Positions 12,741 to 26,608 of a DNA stretch of 64,000 bases are shown piece after piece. The translations under genes were made by a program, and so were the position numbers. The notes below the pieces were generated by a model. The model was not told the DNA's origin. It did not search any database and worked only from the letters and a program-made list of their open reading frames with translations. Source of the DNA: Petrolisthes cinctipes (Eukaryota; Arthropoda; Malacostraca; Decapoda; Porcellanidae); the NCBI GenBank assembly GCA_033782935.1, contig JAWQEG010001306.1, positions 930,001-994,000 of the forward strand, in the 5' to 3' direction. Positions within the stretch are counted from its first letter, which is position 1. Every line of letters begins with the position of its first letter.

Positions 12741-14735
12741 CTGGGACCCCAAAATATTGAATTTTCGGGTGTTTTGAGCCTGAATTTGAGATATAAACGG
12801 GCACAGAAGATACATGCACATATTGACTTTGGGCACCAAAAATATCGATTTTCAGCATGTTTTGGGCCTGAATTTTGAAAATACTCTAACACGGAGTAGG
12901 CATGTACAGATCGCTTCTGGGACCCCAAAATATCGAATTTTCGGGTGTTTAAGGCCAGAATTTGAGTTATAAACGGGTACAGAAGATGCATGCACATATC
13001 GACTTTTGGGCACCTAAAAGATCGATTTTCAGTATGTTTTTGGCCTGTATTTTGAAAATACTCTAACACGGAGTATGCATCTACAGATACCTTCTGGGAC
13101 CTCTAAATATCGAATTTTTGGGTGTTTTGGGACTGAATTTGAGATATCGATTTTTTGGCACCTAAAATGTCGATTTTTAGCATGTTTTTAGCCTATATTT
13201 TGAAAATATTCTAGCACTGTGTAGGCATGTACAGATTGCTTCTGGGACCCCAAAATATTGAATTTTCGGGTGTTTTGAGCCTGAATTTGAGATATAAACG
13301 GGTACAGAAGATACATGCACATATTGACTTTGGGCATCTAAAATATCGATTTTCAGCATGTTTTGGGCCTGTATTTTGAAAATACTCTAACACTGAGTAG
13401 GCATGTACAGATTGCTTTTGGGACCCCAAAATATTGAATTTTCGGGTGTTTTGAGCCTGAATTTGAGATATAAACGGGTACTGAAGATGCATGCACATAT
13501 CGACTTTTGTGCACCTAAAAGATCGATTTTCAGTATGTTTTGAGCATGTATTTTGAAAATACTCTAACACGGAGTAGGCATGTACAGATCGCTTCTAGGA
13601 CCCCAAAATATCGAATTTTCGGGTGTTTTGGGACTGAATTTGAGATATCGACTTTTTGGCACCTAAAAGATCGATTTTTAACATGTTTTTAGCCTATATT
13701 TTGAAAATATTGTAGCAATGAGTACAGATTGCTTCTGGGACCTCAAAATATTGAATTTTCGGGTGTTTTGAGCCTGAATTTGAGATATAAACGGGCACAG
13801 AAGATACATGCACATATTGACTTTGGGCACCAAAAATATCGATTTTCAGCATGTTTTGGGCCTGAATTTTGAAAATACTCTAACACGGAGTAGGCATGTA
13901 CAGATCGCTTCTGGGACCCCAAAATATCGAATTTTCGGGTGTTTAAGGCCAGAATTTGAGTTATAAACGGGTACAGAAGATGCATGCACATATCGACTTT
14001 TGGGCACCTAAAAGATCGATTTTCAGTATGTTTTTGGCCTGTATTTTGAAAATACTCTAACACGGAGTAGGCATCTACAGATACCTTCTGGGACCTCTAA
14101 ATATCGAATTTTTGGGTGTTTTGGGACTGAATTTGAGATATCGATTTTTTGGCACCTAAAATGTCGATTTTTAGCATGTTTTTAGCCTATATTTTGAAAA
14201 TATTCTAGTACTGTGTAGGCATGTACAGATTGCTTCTGGGACCCCAAAATATTGAATTTTCGGGTGTTTTGAGCCTGAATTTGAGATATAAACGGGTACA
14301 GAAGATACATGCACATATTGACTTTGGGCATCTAAAATATCGATTTTCAGCATGTTTTGGGCCTGTATTTTGAAAATACTCTAACACTGAGTAGGCATGT
14401 ACAGATTGCTTCTGGGACCCCAAAATATTGAATTTTCGGGTGTTTTGAGCCTGAATTTGAGATATAAACGGGTACTGAAGATGCATGCACATATCGACTT
14501 TTGTGCACCTAAAAGATCGATTTTCAGTATGTTTTGAGCATGTATTTTGAAAATACTCTAACACGGAGTAGGCATGTACAGATCGCTTCTAGGACCCCAA
14601 TATATCGAATTTTCGGGTGTTTTGGGACTGAATTTGAGATATCGACTTTTTGGCACCTAAAAGATCGATTTTTAACATGTTTTTAGCCTATATTTTGAAA
14701 ATATTGTAGCACTGAGTACAGATTGCTTCTGGGAC
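12740..14735 (+). repeat. Tandem duplication, 994-bp hexamer unit
   Basis: Two consecutive hexamers match at an offset of 994 bp (13212/14206, 13713/14707). Shared private marks are GAGTTATAAACGG in the C1 monomer, GAATTTTTGGG in A2, CTTCTAGGACCCC before A1, TTTTTAACATG in A1 and an 8-bp deletion in A1. The unit is 1002 bp minus those 8 bp. The next hexamer keeps GAGATAT instead of GAGTTAT, so it is not a full third copy. Confidence 0.8.
13612..13751 (+). repeat. A1 monomer with 8-bp deletion allele
   Basis: The copy is 140 bp. GAGTAGGCATGTACAG is shortened to GAGTACAG, which removes 8 bp between two GTA triplets. The same allele recurs at landmark 14707. It is distinct from the commoner 10-bp allele at the same site, which leaves CTGTACAG. 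Confidence 0.88.
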
Positions 14736-15097
14736 CTCAAAATATTGAATTTTCGGGTGTTTTGAGCCTGAATTTGAGATATAAACGGGTACAGAAGATA
14801 ATGCACATATTGACTTTGGGCACCAAAAATATCGATTTTCAGCATGTTTTGGGCCTGAATTTTGAAAATACTCTAACACGGAGTAGGCATGTACAGATCG
14901 CTTCTGGGACCCCAAAATATCGAATTTTCGGGTGTTTAGGGCCAGAATTTGAGATATAAACGGGTACAGAAGATGCATGCACATATCGACTTTTGGGCAC
15001 CTAAAAGATCGATTTTCAGTATGTTTTTGGCCTGTGTTTTGAAAATACTCTAACACGGAGTAGGCATGTACAGATACCTTCTGGGACCTCTAAATAT

Positions 15098-15952
15098 CGA
15101 ATTTTCGGGTGTTTTGGGACTGAATTTGATATATCGATTTTTTGGCACCTAAATTGTCGATTTTTAGCATGTTTTTAGCCTATATTTTGAAAATATTCTA
15201 GCACTGTGTAGGCATGCACAGATTGCTTCTGGGACCCCAAAATATTGAATTTTTGGGTGTTTTGTGCCTGAATTTGAGATATACACGGGTACAGAAGATA
15301 CATGCACATATTGACTTTGGGCATCTACAATATCGATTTTCAGCATGTTTTGGGCCTGTATTTTGAAAAATACTCTAACACTGAGTAGGCATGTACAGAT
15401 TGCTTCTGGGACCCCAAAATATTGAATTTTCGGGTGTTTTGAGCCTGAATTTGAGATATAAACGGGTACTGAAGATGCATGCACATATCGACTTTTGTGC
15501 ACCTAAAAGATCGATTTTCAGTATGTTTTGAGCATGTATTTTGAAAATACTCTAACACGGAGTAGGCATGTACAGATCGCTTCTGGGACCCCAAAATATT
15601 GAATTTTCCGGTGTTTTGAGCCTGAATTTGAGATATAAACGGGTACAGAAGATACATGCACATATTGACTTTGGGCACCAAAAATATCGATTTTCAGCAT
15701 GTTTTGGGCTTGAATTTAGAAAATACTCTAACACGGAGTAGGCATGAACAGATTGCTTCTGGGACCCCAAAATATCGAATTTTCGGGTGTTTTGAGCCTG
15801 AATTTGAGATATAAACGGGTACTGAAGATGTATGCACATATCGACTTTTGTGCACCTAAAAGATCGATTTTCAGTATGTTTTGAGCATGTATTTTGAAAA
15901 TACTCTAACACGGAGTAGGCATGTCCAGATCGCTTCTGGGACCCATAAATAT
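15098..15952 (+). repeat. Pentameric unit A2-B-C2-B'-C2, 855 bp
   Basis: Between landmarks 15199 and 16054 no A monomer occurs. After the C2 near 15420-15590 the array passes into a B' monomer (CACCAAAAATATCG), then another C2, before the next A1 at 15953. The length 855 equals 148 + 177 + 177 + 176 + 177, so an A monomer has been lost in register. Confidence 0.85.
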
Positions 15953-18211
15953 CGAATTTTCGGGTGTTTTGGGACTGAATTTGAGATATCGACTTTTTGG
16001 CACCTAAAAGATAGATTTTTAGCATGTTTTTAGCCTATATTTTGAAAATATTCTAGCACTGAGTTGGCATGTACAGATTGCTTCTGGGACCCCAAAATAA
16101 TGAATTTTCCGGTGTTTTGAGCCTGAATTTGAGATATAAACGGGTACAGAAGATACATGCACATATTGACTTTGGGCACCAAAAATATCGATTTTCAGCA
16201 TGTTTTGGGCCTGAATTTTGAAAATAATCTAACACGGAGTAGGCATGTACAGATACCTTCTGGGACCTCTAAATATCGAATTTTCGGGTGTTTTGGGACT
16301 GAATTTGAGATATCGATTATTGGCACCTATAATGTCGATTTTTAGCATGTTTTTAGCCTATATTTTGAAAATATTCTAGCACTGTGTAGGCATGTACAGA
16401 TTGCTTTTGCGACCCCAAAATATTGAATTTCCGGGTGTTTTGAGCCTGAATTTGAGATATAAACGGGTACAGAAGATACATGCACATATTGACTTTGGGC
16501 ATCTAAAATATCGATTTTCAGCATGTTTTGGGCCTGTATTTTGAAAATACTCTAACACTGAGTAGGCATGTACAGATTGCTTCTGGGACCCCAAAATATT
16601 GAATTTTCGGGTGTTTTGAGCCTGAATTTGAGATATAAACGGGTACTGAAGATGCATGCACATATCGACTTTTGTGCACCTAAAAGATCGATTTTCAGTA
16701 TGTTTTGAGCATGTATTTTGAAAATACTCTAACACGGAGTAGGCATGTACAGATCGCTTCTGGGACCCCTAAATATCGAATTTTCGGGTGTTTTGGGACT
16801 GAATTTGAGATATCGACTTTTTGGCATCTAAAAGATCGAATTTTAGCATGTTTTTAGCCTATATTTTGAAAATATTCTAGCACTGAGTAGGCATGTACAG
16901 ATTGCTTCTGGGACCCCAAAATATTGAATTTTCGGGTGTTTTGAGCCTGAATTTGAGATATAAACGGGTACAGAAGATACATGCACATATTGATTTTGGG
17001 CACCAAAAATATCGATTTTCAGCATGTTTTGGGCCTGAATTTTGAAAATACTCTAACACGGAGTAGGCATGTACAGATCGCTTCTGGGACCCCAAAATAT
17101 CGAATTTTCGGGTGTTTAGGGCCAGAATTTGAGATATAAACGGGTACAGAAGATGCATGCACATATCGACTTTTGGGCACCTAAAAGATCGATTTTCAGT
17201 ATGTTTTTGGCCTGTATTTTGAAAATACTCTAACACGGAGTAGGCATGTACAGATACCTTCTGGGACCTCTAAATATCGAATTTTCTGGTGTTTTGTGAC
17301 TGAATTTGAGATATCGATTTTTTGGCACCTAATATGTCGATTTTTAGCATGTTTTTTAGCCTATATTTTGAAAATATTCTAGCACTGTGTAGGCATGTAC
17401 AGATTGCTTCTGGGACCCCAAAATATTGAATTTTCGGGTGTTTTGAGCCTGAATTTGAGATATAAACGGGTATTGAAGATGCATGCACATATCGACTTTT
17501 GTGCACCTAAAAGATCGATTTTCAGTATGTTTTGAGCATGTATTTTGAAAATACTCTAACACGGAGTAGGCATGTACAGATCGCTTCTGGGACCCCTAAA
17601 TATCGAATTTTCAGGTGTTTTGGGACTGAATTTGAGATATCGACTTTTTGGCACCTAAAAGATCGATTTTTAGCATGTTTTTAGCCTATATTTTGAAAAT
17701 ATTCTAGCACTGAGTAGGCATGTACAGATTGCTTCTGGGACCCCAAAATATTGAATTTTCGGGTGTTTTGAGCCTGAATTTGAGATATAAACGGGTACAG
17801 AAGATACATGCACATATTGACTTTGGGCACCAAAAATATCGATTTTCAGCATGTTTTGGGCCTGCATTTTGAAAATACTCTAACACGGAGTAGGCATGTA
17901 CAGATTGCTTCTGGGACCCCAAAATATTGAATTTTCGGGTGTTTTGAGCCTGAATTTGAGATATAAACGGGTACTGAAGATGCATGCACATATCGACTTT
18001 TGTGCACCTAAAAGATCGATTTTCAGTATGTTTTGAGCATGTATTTTGAAAATACTCTAACACGGAGTAGGCATGTACAGATCGCTTCTGGGACCCCTAA
18101 ATATCGAATTTTCGGGTGTTTTGGGACTGAATTTGAGATATCGACTTTTTGGCACCTAAAAGATCGATTTTTAGCATGTTTTTAGCCTATATTTTGAAAA
18201 TATTCTAGCAC

Positions 18212-20165
18212 TGAGTAGGCATGTACAGATTGCTTCTGGGACCCCAAAATATTGAATTTTCGGGTGTTTTGAGCCTGAATTTGAGATATAAACGGGTACA
18301 GAAGATACATGCACATATTGACTTTGGGCACCAAAAATATCGATTTTCAGCATGTTTTGGGCCTGAATTTTGAAAATACTCTAACACGGAGTAGGCATGT
18401 ACAGATCGCTTCTGGGACCCCAAAATATCGAATTTTCGGGTGTTTAGGGCCAGAATTTGAGATATAAACGGGTACAGAAGATGCATGCACATATCGACTT
18501 TTGGGCACCTAAGAGATCGATTTTCAGTATGTTTTTGGCCTGTATTTTGAAAATACTCTAACACGGAGTAGGCATGTACAGATACCTTCTGGGACCTCTA
18601 AATATCGAATTTTCGGGTGTTTTGGGACTGAATTTGAGATATCGATTTTTTGGCACCTAAAATGTCGATTTTTAGCATGTATTTAGCCTATATTTTGAAA
18701 ATATTCTAGCACTGTGTAGGCATGTACAGATTGCTTCTGGGACCCCAAAATATTGAATTTTCGGGTATTTTGAGCCTGAATTTGAGATATAAACGGGTAC
18801 AGAAGATACATGCACATATTGACTTTGGGCATCTAAAATATCGATTTTCAGCATGTTTTGGGCCTGTATTTTGAAAATACTCTAACACTGAGTAGGCATG
18901 TAAAGATTGCTTCTGGGACCCCAAAATATTGAATTTTCGGGTGTTTTGAGCCTGAATTTGAGATATAAACGGGTACAGAAGATGCATGCACATATCGACT
19001 TTTGGGCACCTAAAAGATCGATTTTCAGTATGTTTTTGTCCTGTATTTTGAAAATACTCTAACACGGAGTAAGCATGTACAGATACCTTCTGGGACCTCT
19101 AAATATCGAATTTTCTGGTTTTTTGGGACTGAATTTGAGATATCGATTTTTTGGCACCTAAAAGATCGATTTTTAGCATGTTTTTAGCTTATATTTTGAA
19201 AATATTCTAGCACTGTGTAGGCATGTACAGATTGCTTCTGGGACCCCAAAATATTGAATTTTCGGGTGTTTTGAGCCTGAATTTGAGATATAAACGGGTA
19301 CAGAAGATACATGCACATATTGACTTTGGGCACCAAAAATATCGATTTTCAGCATGTTTTGGGCCTGAATTTTGAAAATACTCTAACACGGAGTAGGCAT
19401 GTACAGATCGCTTCTGGGACCCCAAAATATCGAATTTTCGGGTGTTTAGGGCCAGAATTTGAGATATAAACGGGTACAGAAGATGCATGCACATATCGAC
19501 TTTTGGGCACCTAAGAGATCGATTTTCAGTATGTTTTTGGCCTGTATTTTGAAAATACTCTAACACGGAGTAGGCATGTACAGATACCTTCTGGGACCTC
19601 TAAATATCGAATTTTCGGGTGTTTTGGGACTGAATTTGAGATATCGATTTTTTGGCACCTAAAATGTCGATTTTTAGCATGTATTTAGCCTATATTTTGA
19701 AAATATTCTAGCACTGTGTAGGCATGTACAGATTGCTTCTGGGACCCCAAAATATTGAATTTTCGGGTATTTTGAGCCTGAATTTGAGATATAAACGGGT
19801 ACAGAAGATACATGCACATATTGACTTTGGGCATCTAAAATATCGATTTTCAGCATGTTTTGGGCCTGTATTTTTAAAATACTCTAACACTGAGTAGGCA
19901 TGTAAAGATTGCTTCTGGGACCCCAAAATATTGAATTTTCGGGTGTTTTGAGCCTGAATTTGAGATATAAACGGGTACAGAAGATGCATGCACATATCGA
20001 CTTTTGGGCACCTAAAAGATCGATTTTCAGTATGTTTTTGTCCTGTATTTTGAAAATACTCTAACACGGAGTAAGCATGTACAGATACCTTCTGGGACCT
20101 CTAAATATCGAATTTTCTGGTTTTTTGGGACTGAATTTGAGATATCGATTTTTTGGCACCTAAAA
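18212..20165 (+). repeat. Internal 1002-bp duplication in super-repeat copy 1
   Basis: 18212-19163 and 19214-20165 are the same at an offset of 1002 bp. The one difference I found is a G-to-T at 19875 (TATTTTTAAAAT). The match ends where AAAAGATCG (near 19164) meets AAAATGTCG (near 20166). Copy 3 has only one version here and carries the 19875 T, so it kept the right-hand version. Confidence 0.85.
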
Positions 20166-21601
20166 TGTCGATTTTTAGCATGTTTTTAGCTTATATTTTG
20201 AAAATATTCTAGCACTGTGTAGGCATGTACAGATTGCTTCTGGGACCCCAAAATATTGAATTTTCGAGTGTTTTGAGCCTGAATTTGAGATATAAACGGG
20301 TACAGAAGATACATGCACATATTGACTTTGGGCATCTAAAATATCGATTTTCAGCATGTTTTGGGCCTGTATTTTGAAAATACTCTAACACTGAGTAGGC
20401 ATGTACAGATTGCTTCTGGGACCCCAAAATATTGAATTTTCGGGTGTTTTGAGCCTGAATTTGAGATATAAACGGGTACTGAAGATGCATGCACATATCG
20501 ACTTTTGTGCACCTAAAAGATCGATTTTCAGTATGTTTTGAGCATGTATTTTGAAAATACTTTAACACGGAGTAGGCATGTACAGATAGCTTCTGGGATC
20601 TCTAAATATCGAATTTTCTGGTGTTTTGGGACTGAATTTGAGATATCGATTTTTTGGCACCTAAAATGTCGATTTTTAGCATGTTTTTAGCCTATATTTT
20701 GAAAATATTCTAGCACTGTGTAGGCATGTACAGATTACTTCTGGGACCCCAAAATATTGAATTTTAGGGTGTTTTGAGCCTGAATTTGAGATATAAACGG
20801 GTACAGAAGATACATGCACATATTGACTTTGGGCGCCAAAAATATCGATTTTCAGCATGTTTTGGGCCTGAATTTTGAAAATACTCTAACACGGAGTAGG
20901 CATGTACAGATCGCTTCTGGGACCCCAAAATATTGAATTTTCGGGTGTTTTGAGCCTGAATTTGAGATATAAACGGGTACTGAAGATGCATGCACATATC
21001 GACTTTTGGGCACCTAAAAGATCGATTTTCAGTATGTTTTGAGCATGTACTTTGAAAATACTCTAACACGGAGTAGGCATGTACAGATCGCTTCTGGGAC
21101 CCCTACATATCGAATTTTCGGGTGTTTTGGGACTGAATTTGAGATATTGACTTTTTGGCACCTAAAAGATCGATTTTTAGCATGTTTTTAACCTATATTT
21201 TGAAAATATTCTAGCACTGTACAGATTGCTTCTGGGAACCCAAAATATTGAATTTTCGGGTGTTTTGAGCCTGAATTTGAGATATAAACGGGTACAGAAG
21301 ATACATGCACATATTGACTTTAGGCATCTAAAATATCGATTTTCAGCATGTTTTGGGCCTGAATTTTGAAAATACTCTAACACGGAGTAGGCATGTACAG
21401 ATCGCTTCTGGGACCCCAAAATATCGAATTTTCGGGTGTTTAGGGCCAGAATTTGAGATATAAACAGGTACAGAAGATGCATGCACATATCGACTTTTGG
21501 GCACCTAAAAGATCGATTTTCAGTATGTTTTTGGCCTGTATTTTGAAAATACTCTAACACGGAGTAGGCATGTACAGATACCTTCAGGGACCTCTAAATA
21601 T

Positions 21602-22277
21602 CGAATTTTAGGGTGTTTTGGGACTGAATTTGAGATATCGATTTTTTGGCACCTAAAATGTCGATTTTTAGCATGTTTTTAGCCTATATTTTGAAAATAT
21701 TCTAGCACTGTTTAGGCATGTACAGATTGCTTCTGGGACCCAGAAATATTGAATTTTCGGGTGTTTTGAGCCTGAATTTGAGATATAAACGGTTACAGAA
21801 GATACATGCACATATTGACTTTGGGCATCTAAAATATCGATTTTCAGCATGTTTTGGGCCTGTATTTTGAAAATACTCTAACACTGAGTAGGCATGTACA
21901 GATTGCTTCTGGGACCCCAAAATATTGAATTTTCGGGTGTTTTGAGTCTAATTTGAGATATAAACGGGTACAGAAGATACATGCATATATTGACTTTGGG
22001 CACCAAAAATATCGATTTTCAGCATGTTTTGGGCCTGAATTTTGAAAATACTCTAACACGGAGTAGGCATGTACAGATCGCTTCTGGGACCCCAAAATAT
22101 CGAATTTTCGGGTGTTTAGGGCCAGAATTTGAGATATAAACGGGTACAGAAGATGCATGCACATATCGACTTTTGGGCACCTAAGAGATCGATTTTCAGT
22201 ATGTTTTTGGCCTGTATTTTGAAAATACTCTAACACGGAGTAGGCATGTACAGATACCTTCTGGGACCTCTAAATAT
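21602..22277 (+). repeat. Tetrameric unit A2-B-B'-C1, 676 bp
   Basis: Two B-class monomers follow one another: first CATCTAAAATATCG, then CACCAAAAATATCG. The second also has a one-base loss in GAGTCTAATTTGAG. Landmarks 21703 and 22379 lie 676 bp apart. The unit is repeated with the super-repeat, 7485 bp and 16473 bp downstream. A second unit of this form starts at landmark 25691. Confidence 0.85.
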
Positions 22278-25109
22278 CGAATTTTCGGGTGTTTTGGGAC
22301 TGAATTTGAGATATCGATTTTTTGGAACCTAAAATGTCGATTTTTAGCATGTTTTTAGCCTATATTTTGAAAATATTCTAGCACTGTGTAGGCATGTTCA
22401 GATTGCTTCTGGGACCCCAAAATATTGAATTTTCGGGTATTTTGAGCCTGAATTTGAGATATAAACGGGTACAGAAGATACATGCACATATCGACTTTGG
22501 GCATCTAAAATATCGATTTTCAGCATGTTTTGGGCCTGTATTTTGAAAATACTCTAACACTGAGTAGGCATGTAAAGATTGCTTCTGGGACCCCAAAATA
22601 TTGAATTTTCGGGTGTTTTGAGCCTGAATTTGAGATATAAACGGGTACAGAAGATGCATGCACATATCGACTTTTGGGCACCTAAAAGATCGATTTTCAG
22701 TATGTTTTTGGCCTGTATTTTGAAAATACTCTAACATGGAGTAAGCATGTACAGATACCTTCTGGGACCTCTAAATATCGAATTTTCTGGTTTTTTGGGA
22801 CTGAATTTGAGATATCGATTTTTTGGCACCTAAAATGTCGATTTTTAGCATGTTTTTAGCATATATTTTGAAAATATTCTAGCACTGTGTAGGCATGTAC
22901 AGATTGCTTCTGGGACCCCAAAATATTGAATTTTCGGGTGTTTTGAGCCTGAATTTAAGATATAAACGGGTACAGAAGATGCATGCACATATCGACTTTT
23001 GGGCACCTAAGAGATCGATTTTCAGTATGTTTTTGGCCTGTATTTTGAAAATACTCTAACACGGAGTAGGCATGTACAGATACCTTCTGGGACCTCTAAA
23101 TATCGAATTTTCGGTTGTTTTGGGACTGAATTTGAGATATCGATTTTTTGGCACCTAAAATGTCGATTTTTAGCATGTTTTTAGCCTATATTTTGAAAAT
23201 ATTCTAGCACTGTGTAGGCATGTACAGATTGCTTCTGGGACCCCAAAATATTGAATTTTCAAGTGTTTTGAGCCTGAATTTGAGATATAAACGGGTACAG
23301 AAGATACATGCACATATTGACTTTGGGCATCTAAAATATCGATTTTCAGCATGTTTTGGGCCTGTATTTTGAAAATACTCTAACACTGAGTAGGCATGTA
23401 CAGATTGCTTCTGGGACCCCAAAATATTGAATTTTCGGGTGTTTTGAGCCTGAATTTAAGATATAAACGTTTACAGAAGATGCATGCACATATCGACTTT
23501 TGGGCACCTAAGAGATCGATTTTCAGTATGTTTTTGGCCTGTATTTTGAAAATACTCTAACACGGAGTAGGCATATACAGATACCTTCTGGGACCTCTAA
23601 ATATCGAATTTTAGGTTGTTTTGGGACTGAATTTGAGATATCGATTTTTTGGCACCTAAAATGTCGATTTTTAGCATGTTTTTAGCCTATATTTTGAAAA
23701 TATTCTAGCACTGTGTAGGCATGTACAGATTGCTTCTGGGACCCCAAAATATTGAATTTTCAAGTGTTTTGAGCCTGAATTTGAGATATAAACGGGTATA
23801 GAAGATACATGCACATATTGACTTTGGGCATCTAAAATATCGATTTTCAGCATGTTTTGGGCCTGTATTTTGAAAATACTCTAACACTGAGTAGGCATGT
23901 ACAGATTGCTTCTGGGACCCCAAAATATTGAATTTTTGGGTGTTTTGAGCCTGAATTTGAGATATAAACGGGTACAGAAGATGCATGCACATATCGACTT
24001 TTGGGCACCTAAAAGATCGATTTTCAGTATGTTTTTGGCCTGTATTTTGAAAATACTCTAACACGGAGTAAGCATGTACAGATACCTTCTGGGACCTCTA
24101 AATATCGAATTTTCTGGTTTTTTGGGACTGAATTTGAGATATCGATTTTTTGGCACCTAAAATGTCGATTTTTAGCATGTTTTTAGCTTATATTTTGAAA
24201 ATATTCTAGCACTGTGTAGGCATGTACAGATTACTTCTGGGACCCCAAAATATTGAATTTTCGGGTGTTTTGAGCCTGAATTTGAGATATAAACGGGTAC
24301 AGAAGATACATGCACATATTGACTTTGGGCGCCAAAAATATCGATTTTCAGCATGTTTTGGGCCTGAATTTTGAAAATACTCTAACACGGAGTAGGCATG
24401 TACAGATCGCTTCTGGGACCCCAAAATATCGAATTTTCGGGTGTTTAGGGCCAGAATTTGAGATATAAACGGGTACAGAAGATGCATGCACATATCGACT
24501 TTTGGGCACCTAAAAGATCGATTTTCAGTATGATTTTGGCCTGTATTTTGAAAATACTCTAACACGGTGTAGGCATGTACAGATCGCTTCTGGGACCCCT
24601 AAATATCGAATTTTCGGGTGTTTTGGGACTGAATTTGAGATATCGACTTTTTGGCACTTAAAAGATCGATTTTTAGCATGTTTTTAGCCTATATTTTGAA
24701 AATATTCTAGCACTGTACAGATTGCTTCTGGGACCCCCAAATATTGAATTTTCGGGTGTTTTGAGCCTGAATTTGAGATATAAACGGGTACAGAAGATAC
24801 ATGAACATATTGACTTTGGGCATCTAAAATATCGATTTTCAGTATGTTTTGGGCCTGTATTTTGAAAATACTCTAACACTGAGTAGGCATGTACAGATTG
24901 CTTCTGGGACCCCAAAATATTGAATTTTTGGGTGTTTTGAGCCTGAACTTGAGATATAAACGGGTACAGATGATGCATGCACATATCGACTTTTGTGCAC
25001 CTAAAAGATCGATTTTCAGTATGTTTTGAGCATGTACTTTGAAAATACTCTAACACGGAGTAGGCATGTAGAGATCGCTTCTGGGACCCCTACATATCGA
25101 ATTTTCGGG

Positions 25110-25118
25110 TTTTTTTTT
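25110..25118 (+). repeat. Nine-T run in an A monomer, super-repeat marker
   Basis: In this A monomer the usual GGGTGTTTTGGGACTG reads GGG, nine Ts, then GACTG. The same run is at 32595-32603 and 41583-41591, exactly at the super-repeat offsets. It is unchanged in length in all three copies. Confidence 0.9.
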
Positions 25119-26608
25119 GACTGAATTTGAGATATTGACTTTTTGGCACCTAAAAGATCGATTTTTAGCATGTTTTTAGCCTATATTTTGAAAATATTCT
25201 AGCACTGTACAGATTGCTTCTGGGACCCCAAAATATTGAATTTTCGGGTGTTTTGAGCCTGAATTTGAGATATAAACGGGTACAGAAGATATATGCACAT
25301 ATTGACTTTGGGCATCTAAAATATCGATTTTCAGCATGTTTTGGGCCTGAATTTTGAAAATACTCTAACACGGAGTAGGCATGTACAGATCGCTTCTGGG
25401 ACCCCAAAATATCGAATTTTCGGGTGTTTAGGGCCAGAATTTGAGATATAAACAGGTACAGAAGATGCATGCACATATCGACTTTTGGGCACCTAAAAGA
25501 TCGATTTTCAGTATGTTTTTGGCCTGTATTTTGAAAATACTCTAACACGGAGTAGGCATGTACAGATACCTTCTGGGACCTCTAAATATCGAATTTTCGG
25601 GTGTTTTGGGACTGAATTTGAGATATCGATTTTTTGGCACCTAAAATGTCGATTTTTAGCATGTTTTTAGCCTATATTTTGAAAATATTCTAGCACTGTT
25701 TAGGCATGTACAGATTGCTTCTGGGACCCAGAAATATTGAATTTTCGGGTGTTTTGAGCCTGAATTTGAGATATAAACGGGTACAGAAGATACATGCACA
25801 TATTGACTTTGGGCATCTAAAATATCGATTTTCAGCATGTTTTGGGCCTGTATTTTGAAAATACTCTAACACTGAGTAGGCATGTACAGATTGCTTCTGG
25901 GACCCCAAAATATTGAATTTTCGGGTGTTTTGAGCCTAATTTGAGATATAAACGGGTACAGAAGATACATGCACATATTGACTTTGGGCACCAAAAATAT
26001 CGATTTTCAGCATGTTTTGGGCCTGAATTTTGAAAATACTCTAACACGGAGTAGGCATGTACAGATCGCTTCTGGGACCCCAAAATATCGAATTTTCGGG
26101 TGTTTAGGGCCAGAATTTGAGATATAAACGGGTACAGAAGATCCATGCACATATCGACTTTTGGGCACCTAAGAGATCGATTTTCAGAATGTTTTTGGCC
26201 TGTATTTTGAAATTTCTCTAACACGGAGTAGGCATGTACAGATACCTTCTGGGACCTCTAAATATCGAATTTTCGGGTGTTTTGGGACTGAATTTGAGAT
26301 ATCGAATTTTTGGCACCTAAAATGTCGATTTTTAGCATGTTTTTAGCCTATATTTTGAAAATATTCTAGCACTGAGTAGGCATGTACAGATTGCTTCTGG
26401 GACCCCAAAATATTGAATTTTCTGGTGTTTTGTGCCTGAATTTGAGATATAAACGGGTACAGAAGATACATGCACATATTGACTTTGGGCATCTAAAATA
26501 TCGATTTTCAGCATGTTTTGGGCCTGTATTTTGAAAATACTCTAACACGGAGTAGGCATGTACAGATTGCTTCTGGGACCCCAAAATATTGAATTTTCGG
26601 GTGTTTTA

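Larger units (their letters stand above)
16619..26608 (+). repeat. Super-repeat copy 1, 9990 bp, long form
   Basis: This is the longest of three near-identical blocks. It has a leading part (16619 to about 18045), a middle part of 2505 bp (five trimers) missing from copy 2, and a trailing part (about 20560-26608) shared by all copies. Landmarks run 16878, 17380, 17705, 18206, 18707, 19208, 19709, 20210, 20711, 21212, 21703, 22379, 22880, 23205, 23706, 24207, 24708, 25200, 25691 and 26367. Homology with copy 2 starts just after the GAG-to-AAG change at 26608; the matching base in copy 1 is still G. Confidence 0.88.

Noticed and set aside
15552..16025. Longest minus-strand open frame, 157 codons
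   Set aside because: It spans the pentamer where an A monomer has been lost, so the usual stop supplied by A is missing. Its sequence is only translated satellite.
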